DNA from: Burkholderiaceae bacterium
GTDB taxonomy: Bacteria; Pseudomonadota; Gammaproteobacteria; Burkholderiales; Burkholderiaceae_A
Direction: 5' to 3'
NCBI GenBank assembly: GCA_018882785.1
Contig: VERI01000003.1
Span: 62,001 to 126,000 of the forward strand
Length of the DNA: 64,000 nucleotides
In this document: positions 1 to 9,142 of the stretch, piece by piece
How the letters are laid out: every line of letters begins with the position of its first letter
How positions within the stretch are numbered: the first letter of the stretch is position 1
Notes under the pieces: model-generated
What the model saw: only the letters and a program-made list of their open reading frames with translations
Told to the model about the DNA's origin: nothing
The model's database searches: none
Made by a program: the position numbers and the translations under genes

Positions 1-270
1 CATCTCGGCATATAACGACAGCAGCTCCTCCATCTGTTCGGTGCTCGCACCGATGCATGAGATGTGGGGCGCTACCGACGGAAATACCGACAGCATCTGG
101 CCAACGGAATCCAGCGAACCTTCTCGGGTGGATCCGCCTGCGCCATAGGTGACAGAAACATAGTCGGGCGCCACGCAAGTGAGCGCCTGGGCAGTCGTCT
201 GCAGTCGATCCCGGGCCTCAAGTGTTTTCGGTGGGAAAAACTCGAGGCTCAGGCTGGGCCGGTTTGCCAT
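1..270 (-). CDS. metF: Methylenetetrahydrofolate reductase, N-terminal part (cut by window edge)
   Basis: This is the first 90 codons of a gene that continues beyond the left edge. The product reduces 5,10-methylene-THF to 5-methyl-THF for methionine synthesis. The translated start carries EFFPPK at residues 10-15 and VTYGAGGSTR at 40-49, both hallmarks of the MetF TIM barrel. The ATG at 268-270 lies 3 bp after the ahcY stop codon, so the two are almost certainly co-transcribed. With metK upstream this makes a compact activated-methyl-cycle cluster. Identity is secure; length and C-terminus cannot be seen. Confidence 0.95.
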   Translation of the reverse strand, partial: MANRPSLSLEFFPPKTLEARDRLQTTAQALTCVAPDYVSVTYGAGGSTREGSLDSVGQMLSVFPSVAPHISCIGASTEQMEELLSLYAEM

Positions 271-273
271 GAA

Positions 274-1704
274 TCAGTAGCGATAGGTGTCGGGCTTATA
301 AGGGCCTTCGACAGGCACGCCGATGTAACGGGCCTGGTCATCACTGAGCTCGGTGAGCTGGGCACCAAGTTTTTTCAGCTGCAGACGGGCAACCTTTTCA
401 TCGAGATGCTTTGGCAGCACATAGACCTTGCCGCTCTCGTAGTAGTCCTTGTGTGTAAAGAGCTCAAGCTGCGCGATCACCTGGTTGGCAAACGATGAGC
501 TCATCACATAGCTCGGGTGGCCTGTGCCACAGCCGAGATTGACCAGACGGCCCTTGGCCAGAAGAATCACCCGCTTGCCATCGGGGAAGATTACATGGTC
601 GACCTGCGGCTTGATCTCTTCCCATTTGCACTGGGCGAGCGATGCGACATCGATCTCATTGTCAAAGTGGCCAATATTGCAGACGATGGCCTGGTCCTTC
701 ATCTTCGCCATGTGATGATAGGTAATCACATTCTTGTTGCCGGTCGCAGTCACAAAAATGTCTGCCTGCTCTGCGGCGTATTCCATGGTGACCACGCGAT
801 AGCCTTCCATTGCGGCCTGAAGTGCACAGATGGGATCGACCTCGGTGATCCATACCTGGGCAGATAGCGCACGCAGGGCCTGCGCAGAGCCCTTGCCCAC
901 ATCTCCGTATCCGCAGACCACGGCAACCTTACCGGCGATCATCACGTCGGTCGCGCGCTTGATGGCATCCACCAGGGATTCACGGCAGCCGTAGAGGTTG
1001 TCGAACTTACTCTTGGTGACGGAGTCATTGACGTTAATGGCGCGAAATGCGAGCGTGCCTTTGGCTGACATTTCCTTCAGACGATGCACGCCGGTCGTGG
1101 TCTCTTCGGTGACACCGATCACGGCCTTCAGGTTGCGCTCATAAAAACCTGGATCTTTTGCCAACTGAAGCTTGATGGCATTAAAGAGGCAGACCTCTTC
1201 TTCGCTCTTGGGATTGGAAAGAACCGAAGGGTCCTTTGCCGCCTCAGTGCCGAGATGCAGCAGCAGTGTGGCATCGCCGCCGTCATCCAGGATCATGTTT
1301 GAGGGCTTGCCATCAGGCCAATTAAAGATCTGATGGGTGTAGTCCCAGTACTCCTCGAGGGTTTCGCCTTTGTAGGCATAGACCGCAACGCCGCTGGCTG
1401 CAATTGCAGCCGCTGCATGATCTTGTGTTGAAAAAATATTGCACGAGGCCCAACGGACTTCAGCGCCAAGGTCGACCAGGGTCTCGATGAGCACCGCCGT
1501 CTGAATCGTCATGTGCAGCGAGCCGGTAATGCGGGCACCCTTTAACGGTTTTTTTGCGGCGTATTCCTCGCGGATCGCCATCAGGCCGGGCATTTCGGTC
1601 TCTGCGATCTTGATTTCTTTGCGGCCCCAGTCGGCCAGGGAGAGATCGGCAACCTTGAAGTCGGGCTGGCCGTTGGCAGTAACAGGTTTCAATACAGCGC
1701 TCAT
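274..1704 (-). CDS. ahcY: S-adenosylhomocysteine hydrolase
   Basis: Cytosolic NAD-dependent enzyme that splits S-adenosylhomocysteine into adenosine and homocysteine and so relieves product inhibition of methyltransferases. The protein is 476 aa, the usual length of the bacterial form with its internal insertion. The Rossmann motif GYGDVGKG is at about 265-272, the substrate/NAD segment [13 protein letters not shown] at 224-236, and the C-terminus KPDTYRY matches the family. The ATG at 1704 has a good Shine-Dalgarno (AGGAG complement at 1711-1715). It lies downstream of metK and directly upstream of metF. An SAH riboswitch occupies its leader, so expression should rise when SAH accumulates. 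Confidence 0.98.
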   Translation of the reverse strand: MSAVLKPVTANGQPDFKVADLSLADWGRKEIKIAETEMPGLMAIREEYAAKKPLKGARITGSLHMTIQTAVLIETLVDLGAEVRWASCNIFSTQDHAAAAIAASGVAVYAYKGETLEEYWDYTHQIFNWPDGKPSNMILDDGGDATLLLHLGTEAAKDPSVLSNPKSEEEVCLFNAIKLQLAKDPGFYERNLKAVIGVTEETTTGVHRLKEMSAKGTLAFRAINVNDSVTKSKFDNLYGCRESLVDAIKRATDVMIAGKVAVVCGYGDVGKGSAQALRALSAQVWITEVDPICALQAAMEGYRVVTMEYAAEQADIFVTATGNKNVITYHHMAKMKDQAIVCNIGHFDNEIDVASLAQCKWEEIKPQVDHVIFPDGKRVILLAKGRLVNLGCGTGHPSYVMSSSFANQVIAQLELFTHKDYYESGKVYVLPKHLDEKVARLQLKKLGAQLTELSDDQARYIGVPVEGPYKPDTYRY

Positions 1705-1736
1705 CTCGCGCTCCTTTCACAATGGTGTTGAAGGGT

Positions 1737-1816
1737 TTCGCGAGCGCCGTTCATACGGACCACCACCCAAGCCTGGGAGGGCCGATAGGCCCCCTCGCAG
1801 CGCTCCTTGAGCGGGG
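1737..1816 (-). promoter_or_regulatory. SAH riboswitch in the ahcY leader
   Basis: Read on the minus strand, the ahcY leader contains AGGAGCGCTGC (complement of 1797-1807), a GC-rich hairpin with GGGGGCC opposite GGCCCTCC, then CAGGCTTGGG (complement of 1766-1775) and AACGGCGCTCGC (around 1740-1751). These are the conserved blocks, in order, of the SAH riboswitch aptamer. GAGCGC near 1800 pairs with GCGCTC near 1745 to close helix P1. The aptamer ends about 22 nt before the Shine-Dalgarno of ahcY. The family is known to activate ahcY on SAH binding. The boundaries are by eye. Confidence 0.9.
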
Positions 1817-1861
1817 AAGCGAAGTGTAAATTAAACCGACTTGTTCGTCACCTCGATGAAG

Positions 1862-1943
1862 GCGGGGCCGTGGGGCGTTTTCTCGTCCCGGTCGCCGACT
1901 AAATCATCGGCTCCGACGCTCCTCAAAACCCCCACGCCCACCG
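1862..1943. repeat. Dispersed hairpin element, copy 1 (metK-ahcY gap)
   Basis: The core has CGGTCGCCGA (1889-1898), a 6-nt spacer and CATCGGCTCCGACGCTC (1905-1921). It forms an inner hairpin GCCGA/TCGGC extended by GTC/GAC with a TCC bulge. Outer arms around GTGGGG-C-GTTTT (1870-1881) and AAAACCCCCAC (1925-1935) are complementary with small bulges, and the pairing continues weakly outwards. The same core, in the same orientation, recurs at 31716-31747 and 62889-62921. The copy lies just after the metK stop codon and upstream of the SAH riboswitch, where it could end metK transcription. Confidence 0.85.
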
Positions 1944-1953
1944 CTCAGCGTGC

Positions 1954-3120
1954 TTACAAGCCGCAGGCTGCCTTCAGCGCTGCTGCCTTATCGGTGCGCT
2001 CCCAGCTGAACTCCGCATGCTCACGGCCGAAGTGCCCATAGGCCGCGGACTTTTCGTAAATCGGCCGCAGCAGATCCAGCATCTGCACGATGCCCTTGGG
2101 CCGCAGATCAAACACTTCTTGCACGGCCTGGGCGATTTTTTCATCCGAGACCACACCGGTGCCCTCTGTGGTGACCATCACCGATGTGGGCCGGGCAACG
2201 CCGATCGCATAGCTGACCTGAATCAATGCCTTCTTTGCCAGTCCTGCAGCAACAATATTTTTCGCGACGTAGCGGCCTGCATAGGCAGCCGAGCGGTCGA
2301 CCTTTGAGGGATCCTTGCCGGAGAAGGCTCCACCGCCATGGGGGGCGGCACCCCCGTAGGTATCGACAATAATTTTTCGTCCCGTCAGGCCGCAGTCGCC
2401 CTGCGGACCACCGATCACAAAACGTCCGGTGGGATTGACCAGGTAATTGATATTGCCTTTGATTAATTCTTTCGGCAGCACCGGCTTGATGATCTCTTCA
2501 ATCACCGCCTCGCGCAGCTTTTCCAGTCCGATATCCGGCGCATGCTGGGTGGAGAGCACAACGGTATCAATGCTGTCGGGCTTGCCATCAACATAGCGCA
2601 GTGTGATCTGGCTTTTTGCATCGGGCCGCAGCCATGTCAGCCGTCCGTCACGCCGCAGCATGGACTGGCGCTCCACCAGACGGTGCGCGTAGTAAATCGG
2701 GGCGGGCATCAACACCGGGGTCTCATCACAGGCATACCCAAACATCAGGCCTTGGTCGCCTGCGCCCTGATCGAGATTATTGTCGTGGGCCTTGTCGACC
2801 CCCTGGGCGATGTCAGGACTCTGCTTGTCATAGGCCACCAGCACTGCGCAGCCTTTGTAGTCGATGCCGAATTCCGTGTTGTCGTAGCCGATGCGCTTGA
2901 GCGTATTACGTGCAACCTGGATGTAATCCACATTGGCCTGGGTGGTGATCTCTCCGGCGAGTACAACCAGTCCGGTGTTGCACAGTGTCTCAGCGGCCAC
3001 GCGTGAGCGTGGGTCCTGGGCCAAAATGGCATCCAAAATGGCATCCGAAATCTGATCGGCGACTTTATCGGGGTGGCCCTCAGAGACCGACTCTGAGGTG
3101 AAAAGAAAATTCTTGGACAC
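1954..3120 (-). CDS. metK: S-adenosylmethionine synthetase
   Basis: Makes S-adenosylmethionine from methionine and ATP. The 388-aa protein begins with the family signature [13 protein letters not shown]. It also contains [12 protein letters not shown] and the P-loop-like [19 protein letters not shown], both diagnostic of MetK. The start is GTG at 3118-3120, supported by a strong AGGAGG at 3125-3130. The gene is divergent from lpxL and upstream of ahcY and metF. A plausible sigma-70 promoter lies inside the start of lpxL, which would give a leader of about 160 nt. I saw no known SAM riboswitch in that leader. Confidence 0.98.
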   Translation of the reverse strand: MSKNFLFTSESVSEGHPDKVADQISDAILDAILAQDPRSRVAAETLCNTGLVVLAGEITTQANVDYIQVARNTLKRIGYDNTEFGIDYKGCAVLVAYDKQSPDIAQGVDKAHDNNLDQGAGDQGLMFGYACDETPVLMPAPIYYAHRLVERQSMLRRDGRLTWLRPDAKSQITLRYVDGKPDSIDTVVLSTQHAPDIGLEKLREAVIEEIIKPVLPKELIKGNINYLVNPTGRFVIGGPQGDCGLTGRKIIVDTYGGAAPHGGGAFSGKDPSKVDRSAAYAGRYVAKNIVAAGLAKKALIQVSYAIGVARPTSVMVTTEGTGVVSDEKIAQAVQEVFDLRPKGIVQMLDLLRPIYEKSAAYGHFGREHAEFSWERTDKAAALKAACGL

Positions 3121-3221
3121 AAAACCTCCTGGTGGATAAATCTCACAGCGCGGCGCTTCAGCGTTTTACACCCGGCTGTAAGTCAGAATCACAGGAGTCA
3201 GACGCTTTAGCGGTATTTGTT

Positions 3222-3247
3222 GGACAGCACGTACACTTCAGCGTGTC
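3222..3247. other. Hairpin in the metK leader
   Basis: On the plus strand GGA-cag-CACG (3222-3231) can pair with CGTG-TCC (3241-3247) across a 9-nt loop, giving 7 bp with a CAG bulge. It falls within the predicted untranslated leader of metK. The function is unknown and could be only a stability element. Confidence 0.4.
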
Positions 3248-3287
3248 CATCGCCCCGCAAGTTGTGAATTAAATCGGCGATCCGGGA

Positions 3288-3316
3288 ACTATAAAACAGA
3301 TGATTGCGCTGTTCAA
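3288..3316 (-). promoter_or_regulatory. Predicted sigma-70 promoter of metK
   Basis: On the minus strand TTGAAC (complement of 3311-3316) and TATAGT (complement of 3288-3293) are separated by exactly 17 bp. The -35 matches consensus at 4 of 6 positions and the -10 at 5 of 6. The -35 box lies inside the first codons of the divergent lpxL gene. Transcription would begin near 3281, about 160 nt before the metK GTG. Confidence 0.5.
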
Positions 3317-4193
3317 AATTCTGGCCCGCCTCCCTCTGGGGCTGGCAAGGCTGCTGGGCCTGATGCTGGGCTGGATGATCTGGGCCCTGTCAGCCCGTTA
3401 TCGGGCCATGATGAATCGGGCCTGGGACCTGGCCATTCAAAGCGGCGGTCTGGCGTCAGGCGCCGGCCGGACAGATCCTGCCCGTCTGCGGTTTTTGAAA
3501 CGTCAGGCCATCGGCCAGGCCGGGCTGATTGCCACTGAGCTGCCAAAGATCTGGTGCGATGACCGCGTGATGGGCCGTGCCAGCGTCGGCGGACTGCAGG
3601 AGGTGCTGAAGGCGCTGGATGCCGGCCGCGGCGCGATTTTATTGACCCCGCACCTGGGCGCTTTCGAGTTATCCCCCCGGGTGTTTAGCCAATATCGTCC
3701 CATCACGGTGCTGTATCGGCCCGCGCGACAGAAGCGGTTTCGTCAGCTGATGGAGGCGCTTCGGCCAAGGGCCAATCTGTTGACAGCGCCTGCCGATGCC
3801 TCGGGCGTGCGCGTGCTGTTGCGTGCACTTCGACAGGGACAGGCGATTGGCATGCTGCCGGATCAGGTGCCCGCCCAGGGCGAGGGACTATGGGCACCGT
3901 TTTTTGGCCAGCCCGCTTACACCATGGTGCTGCCGATTCGTCTGGCACAGAGCACCAATGCACCTATTTTCTGGGTGCTCACGGTGCGCACCAAGACAGG
4001 ATGGCATCTGGAGTTTGAGCCATGGAATCCTGGCTTTTCGATCCGCGATGTCTCCGTAGAGCAGGCGGTGGCCGCAATGAATGCCGCTCTCGAGCAACAG
4101 ATCGCGCGTGCGCCAGACCAGTATCTGTGGGCGTATAACCGCTACAAGGTGCCGCGCGGTGTGGCCCCAGCCCCGGAGACTGTAGGCCGATGA
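3300..4193 (+). CDS. Lipid A biosynthesis acyltransferase (LpxL/HtrB family), first copy
   Basis: 297-aa inner-membrane acyltransferase of the LpxL/LpxM family, which adds secondary acyl chains to Kdo2-lipid A at the cytoplasmic face. An N-terminal hydrophobic stretch at residues 5-30 anchors it. The catalytic HX4E motif is LTPHLGAFE, with H118 and E123. The C-terminal YLWAYNRYK resembles the family ending with Tyr-x-Trp and basic residues. The next acyltransferase gene starts 4 bp before its stop, so the two are translationally coupled. Divergent from metK, as I remember for related species. Which acyl position it modifies cannot be told. Confidence 0.93.
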   Translation: MIALFKILARLPLGLARLLGLMLGWMIWALSARYRAMMNRAWDLAIQSGGLASGAGRTDPARLRFLKRQAIGQAGLIATELPKIWCDDRVMGRASVGGLQEVLKALDAGRGAILLTPHLGAFELSPRVFSQYRPITVLYRPARQKRFRQLMEALRPRANLLTAPADASGVRVLLRALRQGQAIGMLPDQVPAQGEGLWAPFFGQPAYTMVLPIRLAQSTNAPIFWVLTVRTKTGWHLEFEPWNPGFSIRDVSVEQAVAAMNAALEQQIARAPDQYLWAYNRYKVPRGVAPAPETVGR

Positions 4194-5074
4194 CGCATGC
4201 ACTGACCTGGCTGGGCCTATGGTGCTGCCGGCTGCTTGCATTTAGCCCGCGGGCAGTGCGCGTGATGGCCAGTCGCACCTTAGGTGCATTGGCCTATCGT
4301 GCGAGCCGACGTCGTCGGGAGATTGCCATGACCAATCTCAGGCTCTGTTTTCCCGGTGCATCCGAGGAGCGTCGCGCACAGATCGTGCGCGCCCATTTCG
4401 ACTGCTATGCCCGCGCCTTTATCGAGCGGTTTCGGGTCTGGTTTGGAACAGAGAAAGATCTCCGTGATCTGGTCAGGCTAGAGGGGCTTGAACATCTCCA
4501 CGCGACAGCGGGCCGGCCGGTGATCGTGCTGGCTCCCCATTTTCTTGGCCTCGATGCCGCAGGCCTGCGGTTTCAACTGGAGACGCGATTTGTATCGATG
4601 TATGCGAATCAATCAAACCCGGTGCTAAATCAATGGACGCTGAAGGGCCGCAGCCGATTCAATGATCCGGTCATATTGGCCAGGCAGCAGGGGATCATCT
4701 CGCTCGTGAAGTGGATGCGTCGGGGGCTGCCGGCATACTTTCTGCCGGATATGGATTTCGGCCCAAGGGATGCGATTTTCGTGCCTTTTTTTGGCGTTCC
4801 TGCGGCGACTGTCACCAGTGTGGTGCGACTGTCGCGATCCCTCGGTGCGGTCGTATTGCCTTTGGTCAGCACAATGACCCACGACGGCTATGTGGCCCGG
4901 TTCTATCCGGGATGGCAGCATGCGGCTGACGATTCAGCCGAGACCCTGGCCCAGGGCGTTGAACGCATGAATCGTTTTATCGAGGAACGGGTTCGCGAAG
5001 CACCCGAGCAGTACCTCTGGACCCATCGGCGTTTTAAGACACGGCCCCCCGGACTGCCATCGGTCTATGGATAA
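4190..5074 (+). CDS. Lipid A biosynthesis acyltransferase (LpxL/HtrB family), second copy
   Basis: 294 aa and clearly homologous to the preceding gene, with HX4D in LAPHFLGLD (H117, D122) and the C-terminal QYLWTHRRFKTRP. A short hydrophobic N-terminus precedes the catalytic domain. The start overlaps the upstream stop (ATGA), indicating coupled translation. Two tandem late acyltransferases suggest a hexa-acylated type of lipid A made in two steps. The HX4D and HX4E variants may reflect different acyl donors or positions, which is inference only. Confidence 0.93.
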   Translation: MTHALTWLGLWCCRLLAFSPRAVRVMASRTLGALAYRASRRRREIAMTNLRLCFPGASEERRAQIVRAHFDCYARAFIERFRVWFGTEKDLRDLVRLEGLEHLHATAGRPVIVLAPHFLGLDAAGLRFQLETRFVSMYANQSNPVLNQWTLKGRSRFNDPVILARQQGIISLVKWMRRGLPAYFLPDMDFGPRDAIFVPFFGVPAATVTSVVRLSRSLGAVVLPLVSTMTHDGYVARFYPGWQHAADDSAETLAQGVERMNRFIEERVREAPEQYLWTHRRFKTRPPGLPSVYG

Positions 5075-5077
5075 TCG

Positions 5078-5947
5078 ATGGCCATGAGGCTCGCGTTTAC
5101 AAAAATGCAGGGCGCCGGCAATGATTTTGTGGTCATTGATGCGACCCGTACACCGATAGCGCTTTCACCGGCGCAATGGCGCCATTTGGCGGACCGGCGT
5201 TTTGGTGTTGGTGCAGATCAGATTCTCTTGGTCGAGCCTGCCGACGGCCCCGACGTTGATTTTGTCTATCGAATTTTTAATGCCGATGGCCATGAAGTGG
5301 AGCAGTGTGGCAATGGGGCGCGGTGTTTTGCCCGATTCGTGCGCGACAAGGGATTGTCAGAAAAGTCGGCCATTCGTGTGCGGACAAAGTCCGGTGTAAT
5401 CGTGCCCACCATTCACGCCGACGGTACGGTCACAGTGGATATGGGGGCACCGCGCTTTCTTCCGGAAGATGTGGGCTTTGACAGCACAGGACTGCCCCAT
5501 CGCCGCGATCAGCAGGCCGATCTCTGGCAGCTGCAGCCGCCCGAACACGCTGCCTTTTGGATCTGTGTTGTTTCAATGGGCAATCCCCATGCGGTGCAGT
5601 GGGTCGAGCGACTTGAGAACCATCCAGTTGAGCAGGTCGGCGCATGGTGTGAGTCCAATCCTCGATTTCGGCATCGGGTCAACGTCGGCTTTGTTCAGCA
5701 GCGCTCGTCAACCGAGATTGCCCTGCGGGTTTTTGAGCGGGGTGCCGGCGAGACCCTGGCCTGCGGCTCTGGCGCGTGCGCTGCGGTGGTGGCTGGTATT
5801 CGGCGTGGGCAGCTGGCTGCGGCGGCACCGATCGGGGTGGTCACCCGGGGCGGCCGGCTCACGATACAGTGGCCGGGCAGCGAGAAAGATCATGTCATGA
5901 TGACCGGGCCTGCAGAGCCTGTTTTTGATGGAGTGATGGAACTGTGA
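5078..5947 (+). CDS. dapF: Diaminopimelate epimerase
   Basis: Converts LL- to meso-diaminopimelate for lysine and peptidoglycan synthesis, without a cofactor and using two cysteines. Both are present: C77 in EQCGNGARC and about C229 in [10 protein letters not shown]. The N-terminus contains [13 protein letters not shown], typical of DapF. Length 289 aa is normal apart from a somewhat long middle section. A second ATG two codons in (5084) is an equally possible start. It follows the acyltransferases by 3 bp, and its stop overlaps the GTG of the next gene. Confidence 0.97.
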   Translation: MAMRLAFTKMQGAGNDFVVIDATRTPIALSPAQWRHLADRRFGVGADQILLVEPADGPDVDFVYRIFNADGHEVEQCGNGARCFARFVRDKGLSEKSAIRVRTKSGVIVPTIHADGTVTVDMGAPRFLPEDVGFDSTGLPHRRDQQADLWQLQPPEHAAFWICVVSMGNPHAVQWVERLENHPVEQVGAWCESNPRFRHRVNVGFVQQRSSTEIALRVFERGAGETLACGSGACAAVVAGIRRGQLAAAAPIGVVTRGGRLTIQWPGSEKDHVMMTGPAEPVFDGVMEL

Positions 5948-6660
5948 ATCAGAAAGAACCGACGTTAAATAATGATGGCGCACTGACTGCGCAGCAGGTG
6001 ATGGAGTATCTGAAATCGCACCCTGATTTTTTTGATCAGGCGCCACATCTGCTGTCTGAAATTAATGTGCCCCATCCGCAGTCGGGCCAGGCCATTTCGC
6101 TGGTGGAGCGTCAGGCATCGGTACTGCGCGAGCGAATCAAATCCATGGAGCTAAAGCTCGCTGAGCTGCTGCGCCACGGCCAGGAAAATGACGCCATTTC
6201 CGCCTCGATGCAGCGTTGGGTGCGGGGCTTATTTCTGCATGCTGATCACGCCAGCCTGCCGCGCTTTTTGGCTGATTCACTCGCACACATTTTTAGCGTG
6301 CCGCTGGCGGGCATTGGCATCTGGCGGCCGACCTCAGCGATGGCCACACAGGGCTGGGCGGTAAGCGCAATCGCGGACTATGTGGAGCAGATCGATAACC
6401 TCCGCGTTCCAGTCTGCGGTCCGGTATCGGTGTCTGCTGCAGCACGGCTGCTGCCGGAGGCGGGCCGCGACGCCCAGTCGATCGCAGTCCTGCCACTGCG
6501 CGTTGGGGCTGCACCGGAGGCATTTGGCGTATTGGTCCTCGGGTCACCGGATGCACGCCGTTTTGCGCCGGATCTCGGTGTTGCATTTCTTGAGCGCATC
6601 AGTGAGATTGCCAGTGCGGCCCTGTCCAAATGCATTGACTCCCATGGCGCGAATCAGTGA
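5944..6660 (+). CDS. DUF484 family protein (GAF-like)
   Basis: 238-aa DUF484 protein. The N-terminal [20 protein letters not shown] matches the family signature. A short coiled-coil-like helix at 50-75 ([19 protein letters not shown]) is followed by a GAF-like domain of about 150 residues. The function is unestablished; in related genomes it sits between dapF and xerC, as here. It starts with GTG overlapping the dapF stop (GTGA), and xerC begins 17 bp before its end. Probably a cytosolic regulator, by inference only. Confidence 0.9.
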   Translation: MNQKEPTLNNDGALTAQQVMEYLKSHPDFFDQAPHLLSEINVPHPQSGQAISLVERQASVLRERIKSMELKLAELLRHGQENDAISASMQRWVRGLFLHADHASLPRFLADSLAHIFSVPLAGIGIWRPTSAMATQGWAVSAIADYVEQIDNLRVPVCGPVSVSAAARLLPEAGRDAQSIAVLPLRVGAAPEAFGVLVLGSPDARRFAPDLGVAFLERISEIASAALSKCIDSHGANQ

Positions 6661-7636
6661 GCTCGTTGCGGGTTTTCTTGATTCCATTGCCCACGAGCGT
6701 CGTTACTCACCGCTAACCGTTCAGGGCTATCGGCGCGATCTCGATAAGCTCGCCCAGGCATTTGAGCAGCAGGCAGTCGCCGACATCAAATCGACCGAGG
6801 TTCGTGCCGAGGTTGGCCGTTGGCGATCCCAGGGGCTATCAGCCAAAAGCATTGCCCGCCGGCTGTCTGCCTGGCGTTCTTTTTTTGACTGGGTGGCCCA
6901 GCGCAGCCCGATGCTGGTCAATCCTGCTAAGCCTGTGCGTGCGCCGCGGGCTGGCCGACGCCTGCCAAAGGCCTTGTCGGCCGACTGGGCAGTGCAGTTT
7001 GTCGAGGGCAGGCCCGATCCCGGTCTGGCAGCATCGGCCTCTGCCGAATCATCGGCGCAGGCCGATGACTTCATCACGATGCGCGACCGCGCCATCGTGG
7101 AGCTCATGTACTCATCTGGGCTGCGGCTGTCGGAGCTTTTGCAGCTGAATTGCACGCCGAGCCAATCGATTGCCACAGATCGCTCGGGATGGGTGGATAT
7201 GGAAGCCGCCGAGGCCTTTGTGGTCGGCAAAGGCGGCCGCTCCCGCCGCGTTCCGGTCGGGGCGCCCGCGCTGCAGGCCCTCAGCCAATGGCTGCAACTG
7301 CGCCAGTCACGCGGCGAGCGCCTGGAGAACGCCCCTCTGTTTATCAATCGATTGGGCGGGCGACTCTCGGCGCGCACCGTCCAACGGCGATTTGCGAGCA
7401 GGACCAAGACGACCGGCGTACCCGCCGAGGTCCATCCCCATATGCTGCGCCACTCGTTTGCCAGCCATGTGCTCCAATCCAGTGGGGACCTGCGGGCCGT
7501 TCAGGAGATGCTCGGCCATGCCCAGATCGCCACAACCCAGGTCTACACCCACTTGGATTTCCAGCGGCTTGCACAGGTTTATGATGCCGCCCATCCGCGA
7601 GCCCGGCGAAAATCTGGCTCCTCCCCAAAGACTTAA
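6644..7636 (+). CDS. xerC: Tyrosine recombinase XerC
   Basis: 330-aa site-specific recombinase that with XerD resolves chromosome dimers at dif. The N-terminal SAM-like DNA-binding domain covers about 1-95. The catalytic set is complete: R161 (SSGLRLSE), K196 (GKGGRS), H266-x-x-R269 (HMLRH), H292 (LGHAQ) and nucleophile Y301. The ATG at 6644 was chosen because it gives the normal family N-terminus; longer reading frames run back into DUF484. About 20 residues rich in Ala and Ser (126-143) look like a linker insertion. It overlaps DUF484 by 17 bp. Confidence 0.95.
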   Translation: MARISELVAGFLDSIAHERRYSPLTVQGYRRDLDKLAQAFEQQAVADIKSTEVRAEVGRWRSQGLSAKSIARRLSAWRSFFDWVAQRSPMLVNPAKPVRAPRAGRRLPKALSADWAVQFVEGRPDPGLAASASAESSAQADDFITMRDRAIVELMYSSGLRLSELLQLNCTPSQSIATDRSGWVDMEAAEAFVVGKGGRSRRVPVGAPALQALSQWLQLRQSRGERLENAPLFINRLGGRLSARTVQRRFASRTKTTGVPAEVHPHMLRHSFASHVLQSSGDLRAVQEMLGHAQIATTQVYTHLDFQRLAQVYDAAHPRARRKSGSSPKT

Positions 7637-7654
7637 ACAGATCGGAAGTTCAGC

Positions 7655-8659
7655 ATGTCAGCTCCAGTTGCGTCTCAGACGCCGCCGTCGATGGTTCCCG
7701 TCACGATCCTGACGGGTTTTCTTGGCGCAGGTAAAACCACCCTGCTCAAACGTATTCTGAACGAGCAGCATGGCCAGAAGATTGCGGTGATTGAAAATGA
7801 GTTTGGCCAGGAAAGCATCGATAACGAACTGCTGTTTGGCGATACGCAAGAACGCATTGTAGAAATGAACAATGGCTGCATCTGCTGCACCGTGCGTGGG
7901 GATCTGATCGAGATGCTGGGCCGGCTGTCCCAGCGCCGTAGTGCAGGCGAAATTCAGTTTGATCGGGTGGTGATTGAGACTACGGGCCTTGCAGAGCCCG
8001 GTCCGGTTGCGCAGACATTCTTTGTAGATGACGAGGTCGCCGAGCGTTACATGCTGGATGCAGTCATTACAGTTGTCGATGCACTGCATGGCCCGGACCA
8101 GCTTACCCAGCATGCAGAGGCCCAGGCCCAGGTTGGATTCGCAGACCGGCTGTTGATTTCCAAGGCTGACCTTGTCGAGGAGGCCACGGTGCAGTCCTTG
8201 CGGCAGCGTCTTGGCCGAATGAATCCGCGGGCCTTGATTCAGCAGGTGCATTTTGGCGAGGTACCGATCCAAGAAATCTTTGATATCCGTGGATTTAATT
8301 TGAATGCGGTTTTAGAGATTGATCCTGGATTTCTTGATACCGATGTGGGCCACAGCCATATCGACGACGTCCACTCCTTTGTCTTTAAATCAAACCGGCC
8401 CTTCGATTCGGATCGTTTTGAGGGCTTTATGGGGGCGGTCTCCCAGGCCTATGGGCCGCAGCTGCTGCGCTACAAGGGCGTGCTCTACATCAAAGGCAGC
8501 GAGAACCAGATGGTGTTCCAGGGCGTACATATGCTGATGGGCGGCGACGTGGGCCGTCCCTGGCAGCCAGGAGAGACGCGCCAGTCCAAGCTGGTATTTA
8601 TTGGCAGGAAACTGCCGCGAGATACAATCATCAAAGGGCTTGAGCAGTGCCTTGTCTAA
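7655..8659 (+). CDS. CobW/COG0523 family GTPase (metal chaperone type)
   Basis: 334-aa G3E-family GTPase. Walker A is GFLGAGKTT at 21-29. The metal-binding CXCC motif is at 75-78 (GCICC). The guanine-specificity segment SKADLV lies near 165-172, and the C-terminal CobW domain follows. Members of COG0523 load metals, most often zinc, into client proteins. It lies immediately before a dksA whose zinc-finger cysteines are mostly replaced, a pairing that could relate to zinc economy, although this order may simply be conserved in the lineage. The client is not identifiable. Confidence 0.93.
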   Translation: MSAPVASQTPPSMVPVTILTGFLGAGKTTLLKRILNEQHGQKIAVIENEFGQESIDNELLFGDTQERIVEMNNGCICCTVRGDLIEMLGRLSQRRSAGEIQFDRVVIETTGLAEPGPVAQTFFVDDEVAERYMLDAVITVVDALHGPDQLTQHAEAQAQVGFADRLLISKADLVEEATVQSLRQRLGRMNPRALIQQVHFGEVPIQEIFDIRGFNLNAVLEIDPGFLDTDVGHSHIDDVHSFVFKSNRPFDSDRFEGFMGAVSQAYGPQLLRYKGVLYIKGSENQMVFQGVHMLMGGDVGRPWQPGETRQSKLVFIGRKLPRDTIIKGLEQCLV

Positions 8660-8707
8660 GGCGCCCCCAGGTTGCGATTGTCGTTAGGTAAAAGAAAGTC
8701 TGAGTGT

Positions 8708-9136
8708 ATGTCGACCGTGTCATCTAAATTAATTGCCTCTGAAAAAGAACTGCTGGCCCAGCCTGCAGATGAATACATGAGTCCGGCACAACTTGATTTT
8801 TTCAAGCGCAAGCTGCGTGAGCTTGAGGCAGAGTTGCGGGCCAATGCAGGCGAGACCACCGAGCATCTGCGCGAGACGGTGCTGGTGCCGGATCCTGCAG
8901 ACCGCGCAACGATTGAAGAAGAGCATGCGCTGGAACTGCGTACCCGAGACCGCGAGCGAAAGCTGATTAAAAAAGTGCAGCAGGCGCTGGCGCGAATCGA
9001 GTCGGGCGAGTATGGCTACTGTGAAGAAACGGGTGAACCAATTGGCCTGAAGCGGCTGCTTGCACGCCCCACAGCGACCTTATCAATCGAGGCACAGCAG
9101 CGCAGAGAGCTACGCCAGCGACAGTTTGGCGATTAA
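8708..9136 (+). CDS. dksA: RNA polymerase-binding transcription factor DksA (one-cysteine type)
   Basis: 142 aa. A helical region with a long coiled coil is followed by a C-terminal zinc-finger-like fold, and the protein acts with ppGpp on RNA polymerase. The acidic residues at the coiled-coil tip appear as DPADRA near 62-67. In the finger only C105 remains; the other three positions of the C-x2-C...C-x2-C pattern are T108, S126 and A129. The finger is therefore predicted not to bind zinc in the usual way. ATG 8708 gives the normal N-terminus; an upstream in-frame start exists at 8672. Confidence 0.94.
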   Translation: MSTVSSKLIASEKELLAQPADEYMSPAQLDFFKRKLRELEAELRANAGETTEHLRETVLVPDPADRATIEEEHALELRTRDRERKLIKKVQQALARIESGEYGYCEETGEPIGLKRLLARPTATLSIEAQQRRELRQRQFGD

Positions 9137-9142
9137 GCCTGT

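Noticed and set aside
3008..3051. 12-bp direct repeat AAAATGGCATCC inside metK
   Set aside because: It encodes the conserved DAILDAIL segment of MetK and reflects protein sequence.
3121..3299. SAM riboswitch upstream of metK
   Set aside because: I could not match the leader to any SAM riboswitch class I know; only simple hairpins are visible.
6727..7407. 226-codon open frame antisense to xerC
   Set aside because: xerC on the other strand has all catalytic residues; the antisense frame has no recognisable domain and arises from GC-rich codon bias.
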